A stretch of DNA of 64,000 bases from NCBI GenBank assembly GCA_025359685.1, contig JANYEY010000083.1:1-64000 (forward strand), written 5' to 3'. The notes beneath the pieces are model-generated. The model made no database searches, had not been told where the DNA came from, and saw only the letters and a list, made by a program, of their open reading frames with translations. How positions within the stretch are numbered: the first letter of the stretch is position 1; every line of letters begins with the position of its first letter. The DNA comes from Sphingomonadaceae bacterium. Lineage in GTDB: Bacteria > Pseudomonadota > Alphaproteobacteria > Sphingomonadales > Sphingomonadaceae. Below, in pieces: positions 28,240 to 36,920 of this stretch. The translations under genes were made by a program, and so were the position numbers.

Positions 28240-29594
28240 CAGTCGGTCCTCAATAGGTTTACCAGCGCCGATAGATCCGGCGCGGACTCGAGATTCCAAA
28301 CCGCATTGACAACGTGCGCGGCGCGTCCATCGGGCAATACCCCGCTGGCATATTGGCCGAGCAAGTCACCCAGCATTGCATCGGGCAACCGCGCTCCGGG
28401 TGTCCCGAGGAAGTTATCGACATTGTGGAACAAGATTGATCCATCGCTAAAGCGGACTTCGAGCGAGCAGCCTTCGAAAGTGGGCCGTGCTGGATCGGAC
28501 ATGAGTTCGATCCGGTCGCGCAGCGCGAGCACCTGCGGATCGGTATAGCAATCGGCGGCAGTTTCCGCAGTAGTAAACCGCCCGTGCAGCCAGGCTGCGG
28601 CGGCGCAGTGGCGCAGGTCGAAGCAGGCTTCGCTTTCGCTAGACGGATTGCCAAACCGCTCGCGCCGTTCGTCGGCGATCTTCTGAACCAGATCGTTGAC
28701 CTTGAAGGTCATCCGCTCGACGGTCCGGCCCTGCGCCTGTGCCAACAGCGCGAGCGCACATTGGACCGGTCCGTGCGTAATCGTCTCAGTCGGTACGACC
28801 TTGTAAGTCTGGCCGAGCAGACGCCACGGCTTGCCCATCGCATCAAGCACACCATCGATCTTGGCTCGATCTTCGTCGCAATGCGCCTGAAACATTCCGC
28901 GATCGCCTTCAAAGGCGGTCGCGGGCGCGGTCAGGCCACGCTCGGCAAGCTGGAACGCCGACAGACCCGAACGCGCGGTTGCGCCTGTGATGTAGGACAA
29001 AGTCATGCTGCCGACCGAAGCATAGAGCCCGAAAGCCGAGCACATTGCGATACCCAGCGCATGGACCACGCGATCGGTCTCTAGCCCGGCGAGAACGCTG
29101 CACGCTGCGGCGGCACCAACGCCGCCAGTCAGCCCGGCCGGCACATTACCGCGGTAGTATCCGGTCGGCATCAGGATCGTCGCCACTGCCAATTCGGCCT
29201 CGATCCCGAGTGCCAGTGCGGTCAGAAAGTCCCTTCCGCTGCTGCCGCGTACTTCTGCCAGCGCCAGGACAGCGGGCAGCACCGCCGATACCGCGTGCAT
29301 GAAGCACGGAATGTACGTGTCGTGGAAGTCGAGCACTTCATACAGCGCGCCGTTGACCATCGCCGCCGCTTGCGGCGAGGTTTCGGTGCCGAACCAGTGG
29401 ACATGCGCGCCGCGCCCGGCATTTTCGGTGGTCGCCCAGTCATGTAAAATGCGGATCGCTGGATGCCGGGTAGCGCCGACCGAGGCCTTGAGCTGATTGA
29501 GAAGCAGCCGCGCGGTTTCGTGCAGGACCTCATCGGGTATGCCGTCGGTTCGGCCATTGACCAAGAAATCGGCCAATCGGCGCGACACTGTCAT
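28239..29594 (-). CDS. MmgE/PrpD family protein (2-methylcitrate dehydratase-like)
   Basis: MTVSRRLADFLVNGRTDGIPDEVLHETARLLLNQLKASVGATRHPA...; MmgE/PrpD organisation. Confidence 0.85.
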   Translation of the reverse strand: MTVSRRLADFLVNGRTDGIPDEVLHETARLLLNQLKASVGATRHPAIRILHDWATTENAGRGAHVHWFGTETSPQAAAMVNGALYEVLDFHDTYIPCFMHAVSAVLPAVLALAEVRGSSGRDFLTALALGIEAELAVATILMPTGYYRGNVPAGLTGGVGAAAACSVLAGLETDRVVHALGIAMCSAFGLYASVGSMTLSYITGATARSGLSAFQLAERGLTAPATAFEGDRGMFQAHCDEDRAKIDGVLDAMGKPWRLLGQTYKVVPTETITHGPVQCALALLAQAQGRTVERMTFKVNDLVQKIADERRERFGNPSSESEACFDLRHCAAAAWLHGRFTTAETAADCYTDPQVLALRDRIELMSDPARPTFEGCSLEVRFSDGSILFHNVDNFLGTPGARLPDAMLGDLLGQYASGVLPDGRAAHVVNAVWNLESAPDLSALVNLLRTD

Positions 29595-30499
29595 GGCAGT
29601 TCGACGCCCTCGGCTACCGGCCCGTACATCCATTCGAGCAGCGCCGGATGCGCCTGGTTCTTGCCGCCGAGCGCGGTCATTGCGGCGAGCGCTGGGTAGC
29701 CACGCAGGCCCACGAAGGTCGGTTTGCCGTCGCGGTTCGAGGTATAGACCGCTCGCACTGGGTAAATGTGTAGAGCGCTTACCTCAGGAGCGAGATCGGC
29801 ATCGGCGACTAGCCGAGCCAGATCGCTGTCATTGGCCACGGTCAGGTCGGTCCACGCCTGATATTGGCGTTCAGGCGGGTGGGTTTTGATTGGGTAACCG
29901 GACTTGCGTTCGGTTTCTATGTCGGGTGCCTCGAACAGTGCCAGGCGCAAACGAACCACGGCCTGATCGTCCGCCCATTTCGTCGACATAGCTTCGAGCT
30001 TGGTACGGAACGCCGCTTCGTCACCGCGATGACGAAAGAACAACGAATAGGTGGGCGCGGCCGGTGCGCCCTGGGGCTGCCCGGTTCCGCTGCGATCGAC
30101 AAAGGTGTGGCCAAACTCTTCGACCACGCGATAAGTCGTGCTCTGTTCGACGATCAAATCGATGTCAGCGAGCAAGTGCCCGCGAGTCGCCGGAGCGGGA
30201 TCAGCGGAGAAGAGATCAAGGTCCGCCTGGCTCGCGTAGCGGACATCGGAAGTCCACATCAGCTGCTCGTCCCGCGGGCAATCAAGCGCGACCCCGATGA
30301 TCGCTGCGACAAGGTCTGACCGGACCGGGTCAAACTGGAAATGACGGTATTCCCAGATCCCCGGCCGCCGGGCAATTGCCGGGCTGTGGACGTCGCGCCA
30401 ATAACGCAGCACATCCTCAAGCGGGAGTTCGGGCCTCTTCCAGCCGCAGGTCACGCGGCCGAGCCAGGCTCGGTTCTCGATCGCTGCTAGGCCGTCCAT
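29591..30499 (-). CDS. EthD-like dimeric alpha-beta barrel protein
   Basis: VTCGWKRPELPLEDVLRYWRDVHSPAIARRPGIWEYRHFQF resembles the EthD domain start. Confidence 0.6.
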   Translation of the reverse strand: MDGLAAIENRAWLGRVTCGWKRPELPLEDVLRYWRDVHSPAIARRPGIWEYRHFQFDPVRSDLVAAIIGVALDCPRDEQLMWTSDVRYASQADLDLFSADPAPATRGHLLADIDLIVEQSTTYRVVEEFGHTFVDRSGTGQPQGAPAAPTYSLFFRHRGDEAAFRTKLEAMSTKWADDQAVVRLRLALFEAPDIETERKSGYPIKTHPPERQYQAWTDLTVANDSDLARLVADADLAPEVSALHIYPVRAVYTSNRDGKPTFVGLRGYPALAAMTALGGKNQAHPALLEWMYGPVAEGVELP

Positions 30500-30573
30500 C
30501 CGTATCTTCTCCCCCGCCGTCTCGGTCCTATCAAGAATGTGGGCGGGACGGGGCGAAGGCAACGCTGCGCGTC

Positions 30574-30584
30574 GTGCTATGCGT
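30574..30584 (-). promoter_or_regulatory. candidate operator ACGCATAGCAC (minus strand)
   Basis: CGCATAGC core in the divergent gap between 30499(-) and 30715(+). Confidence 0.4.
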
Positions 30585-30714
30585 AAAACGCCACGCATCG
30601 AGCGGTTTGGTTCAATACCCGTTCAAGACAACCGGATGTCGGTTGTCTTGAACGCGATTGATTGCCGCTCATCGTGGCCCGGCGTGTTTGTCACTTCACT
30701 TGGGGTTCCCGCAT

Positions 30715-31254
30715 ATGACCATTTTTTCACCACGGATCGCACCTACATCAGCAGGCTTGTTGGCCTTAGTCGCAGCTTGCTCGTTGAGCGCTTGCACTAA
30801 CGCGGCGAGTACTGCGGTTGCTAGCACGCAAACCACAGTTTGCTCCGGTGGCAAGGTCGATATCGCACGCGGCGTGGATGTCGTTGAAGCCTGGCGCGGG
30901 TACAAGGGTGCCGATGGGCAAAGCCACCTCGAGCGCGCCACTATCCCGGGTACCAAGGGTGTCTATTACGGCGGCAAAGTTCGGGTCACGATTTTCGATC
31001 TCGGCGATCCCACCGGCGCCTCGTTCGTTTACGGCGAGCCCAATATGGAAATCCCAATCCATCCGGTTCCCTACAAAGAAACTTTCATCATCCTGAGCGG
31101 TTCCTCGGACGTCTACACGCCCGGCGGTCAGGTCGTTCATTTGTCACCAGGTTCCATGGTCATGTCCGAAGATCTTGGCACTCCAGGGCGGTGGGGTCGC
31201 TCGGGCCCCTGCGGCTACGTCGCACTTTCACTGGCTTACAAGGCGCAAAAATAG
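30715..31254 (+). CDS. predicted lipoprotein with cupin-like domain
   Basis: MTIFSPRIAPTSAGLLALVAACSLSACTNAAS lipobox; YKETFIILSGSSDVYTPGGQVVHLSPGSMVMSEDLGTPGRW cupin-like. Confidence 0.65.
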   Translation: MTIFSPRIAPTSAGLLALVAACSLSACTNAASTAVASTQTTVCSGGKVDIARGVDVVEAWRGYKGADGQSHLERATIPGTKGVYYGGKVRVTIFDLGDPTGASFVYGEPNMEIPIHPVPYKETFIILSGSSDVYTPGGQVVHLSPGSMVMSEDLGTPGRWGRSGPCGYVALSLAYKAQK

Positions 31255-31306
31255 CCGCCCGCACAAGGCGCCCGGGCAGCAAGTACTATTGAGGGAAGGT
31301 ACAGTC

Positions 31307-33856
31307 ATGAGCACTAACTCCAAGTCGTCAGCCCGTTTCAGCCAATTGGTTTTGTTAGCCAGTGTCGCCCCGTTCGCGATTGGCATTGTCGGAGTGAATT
31401 CAGCGTACGCGCAGACCGCGCCTGCCGCAGATGATGATGATGCAACAAGCCCGGAGATCGTCGTCACTGCGCGCAACCGCGAGGAAAAGCTGCAGGACGT
31501 GCCGCTCGCGATCACCTCGCTGAGCACCCAAGAGCTTGATAACGCTAACGTGCGCAACCTGCGCGACGTTGCCTACCTGACGCCGGGTCTGGTCATCACC
31601 AGTGGCGGTTCGGAATTCGGTGTTAACCCGATCATTCGAGGTCAAACTAACCTGAACGGCGGCCAAGGCGATCCAAACGTCGCGGTTTTCATCGACGGCG
31701 TCTATGTCGTCAACAACACGGCGATCAACATTGGCATGGTCGATGTCGAACGGATCGAAGTGGTCAAAGGCCCCGTCAGCGCGCTCTATGGCCGCAACGC
31801 ATTTGCCGGTGCGATCAACTATGTCTCCAAGCAGCCTGACCTGAATGAAATGCACGGCAAGTTCAATGCCTTCGCTGGTAACGATCAACAGTACAGTGTG
31901 TCAGGTTCGATCAGCGTTCCATTGGCCCCCGGTGTTCTAGCGGTTTCGCTGGCCGGCGGTTACGAGCATTTCGGCGGCAGCTATAAGGATCAGGTAAACG
32001 GCCAGCGGGCCGGTGGATTCAAGAAGCGTGATTTCCAGGGATCGGTGTTGTTTACGCCGAGCCCTGAATTCCGGATCGCGGCATCCTATTACTACGGCAA
32101 GGATACGTTCGGCGCCTCGGCGGTCGCTTACAATAACAACAATTGCGGCTTCCAGAATGTGCCTGCGTCGGTCCAGGATCCGAGCGGAACCGGCTTCACC
32201 CAATTCTGCGGTCATTTTGATCCAGATGCCCATGCAGTGGAAGTTCCGGTGATCTCGCCGCTTACCGGTGCCGCAGGCAACGACCGCAAAGTCCAGCTTG
32301 GGCGAGTCAATATGAGCTACGACTTCGGCTTCGCCAAGTTCTCGTCGTTGACCGGCTACACCAAGATCGACCAGCAGCGCTTCACCGACTTTATCGGCCG
32401 CCGCAATGGTGCACCATATATCCTGACTCCAGGGCCAGGCACGGTGAACCTGCTAGAATACTTCGGGTCAAACACCAACACCAAGGACTTCAGCGAGGAA
32501 CTCCGGTTGCAGTCGCGCGGGAACCAGCGCTTCCGTTGGCAGATCGGCGGGTTCTACTATGAAGGCCGCAATTTCAGCCGCACAATCTTGTCGCTCGACG
32601 GTACGCCGATCCCCGCAGGTCAGCAGCTCCTCGCCGGCTTCCCACGTAACTCGGTCACCGTGAATGGCGTGATCAGCGATACTCTCAAGGGTGAAACCCT
32701 CCAGCACGACAAGCAGTATTCTGCCTTTGTCGGGCTTGAATATGACTTGTTCCAAGGGTTTACCGCTTCGGGCGAATACCGCACAACGCATCAGAAGAAG
32801 GACATTCTGGTAATCCGCAACACCGGCTGCCCGGGCAATCTCGTGGCACCTACCGCGACTTGCAACGGCGCAGCGGCGACGCCTTACCTTTACCCCAACG
32901 GTCCAACCCCGGTGTCGGGCACGTTTAACTACGACAACTATCGTGGCACCCTGAAGTGGCAGGTATCGCCTTCGACCAACTTCTATGCGAGCATCGCCAA
33001 CGGGACCAAGGCCGGCGGGTTCAACCAGCGTTCGGTTGCAGCTGCCGACGGCTCTTTCCCCGACAAGCAGTTCGATCCGGAAACCAACATCACGTACGAA
33101 TTGGGCATGAAGAACAGCTTCCTCGATAACAAGCTGATGCTCAACCTGGCGGTGTTTCATATCGATACCAAGGGCATCCAGATTTCGGGTCCGTCAGCAG
33201 TTCCGACCAACCCCGGACTGGTGACCAAGAACTTCGGCAGCGTACACACCAACGGCTTCGAAATCGAAATGGCCGCCAAGGTTGCGCCTGGTGTGAAGAT
33301 CAATGCCGGGGTCGGCTATGCCAATCCGAAGTTCGGTAGCGATGCCTATGACTTCGGCGGAGCCGGCGCTTGCGCTTCGCTGATCAGCGGGTTGATCGTG
33401 CCACGGATCCCCGATTGCGCCTCACACGTGATCATCGCGCAGCCGGGCACGTTCCTCAACCCGGTCGCGACGGCAGCTCCAAAGCTGGTTCTGGTGCTAA
33501 ACGGACTGCACGTTCCCCGTGAAGCCAACCTGCAGCTCACCGGCGGGATCAATCTCGATGGCGTGATCGGCACCAGTGGCTGGCGCTGGAACGGGAATTT
33601 CAATGCCCGTTACGAAAGCAAGTACTACGGTTTCAACAACAACGTAAACTGGTATGGTCCGCGCACGATCATCAACGTCAAAGCCGGCGTGGAGAATGAC
33701 ACCTTCTCGATCTCGGCCTATGTCAATAACCTGACCAACGACCACACGCCTGAAATCATCTCGGTCAACGCGCGACTCAGCGACTTTGGCGGCGATATGG
33801 ATGGCTACCTTCCGGTCGGACGCCAGTTCGGCATCACAGTTGGAGCCAAGTTCTAA
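31307..33856 (+). CDS. TonB-dependent receptor
   Basis: Signal peptide, EIVVTARNREEKLQDVPLAITSLS plug motif, VDVERIEVVKGPVSALYGRNAFAGAINYVSK, C-terminal aromatic residue (GAKF). Confidence 0.95.
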   Translation: MSTNSKSSARFSQLVLLASVAPFAIGIVGVNSAYAQTAPAADDDDATSPEIVVTARNREEKLQDVPLAITSLSTQELDNANVRNLRDVAYLTPGLVITSGGSEFGVNPIIRGQTNLNGGQGDPNVAVFIDGVYVVNNTAINIGMVDVERIEVVKGPVSALYGRNAFAGAINYVSKQPDLNEMHGKFNAFAGNDQQYSVSGSISVPLAPGVLAVSLAGGYEHFGGSYKDQVNGQRAGGFKKRDFQGSVLFTPSPEFRIAASYYYGKDTFGASAVAYNNNNCGFQNVPASVQDPSGTGFTQFCGHFDPDAHAVEVPVISPLTGAAGNDRKVQLGRVNMSYDFGFAKFSSLTGYTKIDQQRFTDFIGRRNGAPYILTPGPGTVNLLEYFGSNTNTKDFSEELRLQSRGNQRFRWQIGGFYYEGRNFSRTILSLDGTPIPAGQQLLAGFPRNSVTVNGVISDTLKGETLQHDKQYSAFVGLEYDLFQGFTASGEYRTTHQKKDILVIRNTGCPGNLVAPTATCNGAAATPYLYPNGPTPVSGTFNYDNYRGTLKWQVSPSTNFYASIANGTKAGGFNQRSVAAADGSFPDKQFDPETNITYELGMKNSFLDNKLMLNLAVFHIDTKGIQISGPSAVPTNPGLVTKNFGSVHTNGFEIEMAAKVAPGVKINAGVGYANPKFGSDAYDFGGAGACASLISGLIVPRIPDCASHVIIAQPGTFLNPVATAAPKLVLVLNGLHVPREANLQLTGGINLDGVIGTSGWRWNGNFNARYESKYYGFNNNVNWYGPRTIINVKAGVENDTFSISAYVNNLTNDHTPEIISVNARLSDFGGDMDGYLPVGRQFGITVGAKF

Positions 33857-35535
33857 TGGGGGAAACCGCCGCCGATTCACCCTCTGGTATGCCAGCGGCG
33901 GATTCTTCCAACTACTCGATCACCCGCCGCTTCGTCGATGTCGACGGGCGGCGGGTGCATGTCCGGATCATGGGGAGTGGTCCGCCGGCCGTATTCATCC
34001 ATTCATCGCCGGCCAATTCGTCATTCGTCATTCCTGATATGCAGTCTGTGGCGGATCACTTTACCTGCTTTGCGTTTGACACCCCTGGCTTCGGGTTGTC
34101 CGATCCGCTGCCTGACACCGTGCTTACCGTGCCGCAGATTGCCGACGCCATGGCCGCCACCCTGGCCGCGATCGGCATGGCGCCCTGCCCGGTGTTCGGC
34201 TGTCACACCGGCGCGGCGATCGCGCTCGAACTGGCGGTTCGCCACCCCGATCAGGTGACCGGGCTGATGCTCGATTCGCTTAGCTGTTTTACGGCCGAGG
34301 AGTTCGCACAGCTGGACAGCGGTTATTTCACCAAATTTCCGTTCGATCCACTCGGCGGCCACTTTGCCTCGATCTGGACCCGGTTTCGCGATCAGTCGAC
34401 GTGGTTTCCCTGGTTCGCGCGCAGCCCCGCCGCACTCAACGAAAGCGATCTGACTTCGCCTACCGCAACCAACCGCTGGGTTACGATGTTCTTCGATGCC
34501 CAGGCCACATATGCGCCTGCCTATCGTGCCGCGCTGACCTATCGCGATGGAGCGGCGGCCATAAGCCGGCTGCGCGTGCCGATGGTCCTGACCTCGATTG
34601 AATCTGACATGCTTTACCCGCATCTGGCGCGGGTTGAACCACGAGGGCCGGATCAGGAAATCATCTTGGTTGGCAACTCGGTACCCGCTCGCCGCGCCCT
34701 TAGCGCAGCGACGATGATCCGATTTTCCGGCAGCGGGGCTGCCCCGGTTCCGCCGACTGCCATTGGAAGTTCAGATCGTGTGATCCGCCAATTTGTCGAT
34801 ATCGGCGACAGCCAGCTGTTGGTGCGCAGCATAGGTGCAGATGCTAACCCGCCGCTGCTGCTGATACACGATGTCCCGGGCTCGGGCATGCAGGCAGAAG
34901 GCGAAATGACCCGGCTGGCGAAGTCGCATTTCGTCATTGCATTCGATTTGCCCGGCTGCGGTGAAAGCCCGGCGCTGTGCGACCAGACGTTGGCGTCCTA
35001 TGCTGATTTTCTGTGGTGCGGCGTCACGCTACTTGGGTTTACAAGGCTAACCTTGGCCGGGATCGGCTTTGGCAGTTCGCTGGCAGTGGACATGGCCTTG
35101 GCTGAACCCGGCCGCACGGTATCGCTCCGGCTCGAGGGCCTGCTGTTGCCCGAGCCGGACGAGCGCGCCGAGCTTCGCGCACACTTCGCACCGCTGGTAG
35201 TAATCGAACCCGACGGTTCGCACTGGTTCCGGACTTGGCAAATGATCCGTGACATGAACATCTGGTGGCCGTGGTTCCGCCCGGTACAATCAGCGCTGCG
35301 CCGGATCGAAGCCGATTTCGATGCCGCCGGCCTTCACCACCGCACCCGCGAAACATTGCGTCAACCTGGCGGCCACGCAGCCTTCGTGGCGGCTGCACTA
35401 GGCCAGGACGGGGCGGATGCCCTTAACCGATTGCAGGTCATGCCGCATTTTGTCCGCGATTCTCTGAATCCCGTGGCTACAGCTTATGTTGCCGAAATCC
35501 GGCGCTTGTGTCCCGCCGCAGAGTGGGTCGAGTAG
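33856..35535 (+). CDS. tandem two-domain alpha/beta hydrolase-fold protein
   Basis: Two repeated hydrolase-like modules (RRFVDVDGRRVHVRIMGSGPPAVFIHSSPA... and RQFVDIGDSQLLVRSIGADANPPLLLIHDVPG...) in one 559-aa ORF. Confidence 0.75.
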   Translation: MGETAADSPSGMPAADSSNYSITRRFVDVDGRRVHVRIMGSGPPAVFIHSSPANSSFVIPDMQSVADHFTCFAFDTPGFGLSDPLPDTVLTVPQIADAMAATLAAIGMAPCPVFGCHTGAAIALELAVRHPDQVTGLMLDSLSCFTAEEFAQLDSGYFTKFPFDPLGGHFASIWTRFRDQSTWFPWFARSPAALNESDLTSPTATNRWVTMFFDAQATYAPAYRAALTYRDGAAAISRLRVPMVLTSIESDMLYPHLARVEPRGPDQEIILVGNSVPARRALSAATMIRFSGSGAAPVPPTAIGSSDRVIRQFVDIGDSQLLVRSIGADANPPLLLIHDVPGSGMQAEGEMTRLAKSHFVIAFDLPGCGESPALCDQTLASYADFLWCGVTLLGFTRLTLAGIGFGSSLAVDMALAEPGRTVSLRLEGLLLPEPDERAELRAHFAPLVVIEPDGSHWFRTWQMIRDMNIWWPWFRPVQSALRRIEADFDAAGLHHRTRETLRQPGGHAAFVAAALGQDGADALNRLQVMPHFVRDSLNPVATAYVAEIRRLCPAAEWVE

Positions 35536-35546
35536 GGGAACACCGC

Positions 35547-36920
35547 ATGCGCGAAGTACCAGTCGCTGCAACGCAATTGCCGCTCAAGGTTTGCATCGGT
35601 TGGGGCTTGGGAACGCTCGGTCCGGTTACTGTGCTGACGGCGACCAATGTCGTGTTGCTACGCTATCTGACCGACTTTGTCGGAATTGCTGCGGGAGTGG
35701 GCGCCTCGTTGATCGCTTTTTCGAAGATATTCGATGCGTTTATCGATCCGGCTCTTGGCGCGCTCAGCGACCGTACCACCAGCCGCTGGGGACGGCGGCG
35801 CCCCTACCTGATCATCGGCAGCGCATTGCTAGCACTCGCGGTTATTGCGATTTTCTCGGTGCCCGATTTCGCGGCGGTAAGGCTGCGGACGATCTATGTC
35901 GGGGCGATCCTGCTGTTCTACGCGGTTGCCTATAGCCTGTTCACCATCCCCTATCTTTCGATGCCCGCTGAAATGACCGGGAGTTATCAGGAACGCTCAC
36001 GCCTGATGAGCTGGCGTGTTTACGCCGTAGGCGTTTCGCAGATTATCGCCTCTGTTTTGGGGCCCAAGCTGCTCGGAGCATTGGGCGGGGGCGAAACCAG
36101 CTATTTCTGGATGGCATTGTCGTTCGTACCGATCATTCTGGTATCGGCCTGGATCGCATTCGCAGCTACCAGCAAGGCGCCCTTCACCGAGCGCGTAGTT
36201 CACGTGCAATATCCGTTTACGGAACAGGTGCGATCGGTGGCGGCCAACCGCCCATTTCTGGTCCTGATCCTAGTCAAATTCCTGACCCTGATGTCACTCG
36301 GCGTGCAGGCGGTATTTGCGTTCTTTTTTGCCCATGTGCTCAAGCTTTCGGACAGCGCACTGGGCACATATTTCCTGTTTTCGTCGTTGGCGTTGATTGC
36401 CTCGCAGCCGCTTTGGCTATGGCTTCTACGCCGCACCGGCGACAAGAAGATGGTTTATATTGTAGCGCTGTTAGTCGGAATTCCGGCATTTGTGAGCTGG
36501 CTGCTGGCCGCCCCCGGTGACCCGGCGATCTACATGTATTTGCGCGCAATCGTGATCGGGATGTCGGGAGGCGGGGCTATCCTGATGGGCCAGTCTATGC
36601 TGCCGGACACGATGGAGTACGATTACCGCCGCACCGGTCTTCGCCGGGAAGGCATTTTCTCGGGAATCTATACCACGGTTGAAAAGCTGGCCGGCGCAAT
36701 CGGGGTCGCGTTTGTTGGCGCGGTGCTGTCTGCCTCGGGCTACATCGCCGGTCGCGGCGGCGACACGGTCCAGCCGGACAGCGCGATCCATGCGATCTAT
36801 CTGGTCATGGGCATCCTGCCGGCGACGATCAGCGGGCTCGGTATTGTCGGCTTGCTGTTTTACCATCTGACCGAGAACCGGCTCAAATCCACTGAACTAC
36901 CGACGTTGGAGGCACTATGA
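35547..36920 (+). CDS. MFS transporter, glycoside-pentoside-hexuronide (GPH) cation symporter type
   Basis: FDAFIDPALGALSDRTTSRWGRRRPYLIIGS motif; MLPDTMEYDYRRTGLRREGIFSGIYTTVEKLAGAIG. Confidence 0.9.
   Translation: MREVPVAATQLPLKVCIGWGLGTLGPVTVLTATNVVLLRYLTDFVGIAAGVGASLIAFSKIFDAFIDPALGALSDRTTSRWGRRRPYLIIGSALLALAVIAIFSVPDFAAVRLRTIYVGAILLFYAVAYSLFTIPYLSMPAEMTGSYQERSRLMSWRVYAVGVSQIIASVLGPKLLGALGGGETSYFWMALSFVPIILVSAWIAFAATSKAPFTERVVHVQYPFTEQVRSVAANRPFLVLILVKFLTLMSLGVQAVFAFFFAHVLKLSDSALGTYFLFSSLALIASQPLWLWLLRRTGDKKMVYIVALLVGIPAFVSWLLAAPGDPAIYMYLRAIVIGMSGGGAILMGQSMLPDTMEYDYRRTGLRREGIFSGIYTTVEKLAGAIGVAFVGAVLSASGYIAGRGGDTVQPDSAIHAIYLVMGILPATISGLGIVGLLFYHLTENRLKSTELPTLEAL

Noticed and set aside
35541-35557. 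ACACCGCATGCGCGAAG, similar to the operator
   Set aside because: Overlaps the start codon of the GPH transporter and lacks the ATA spacer; probably fortuitous.
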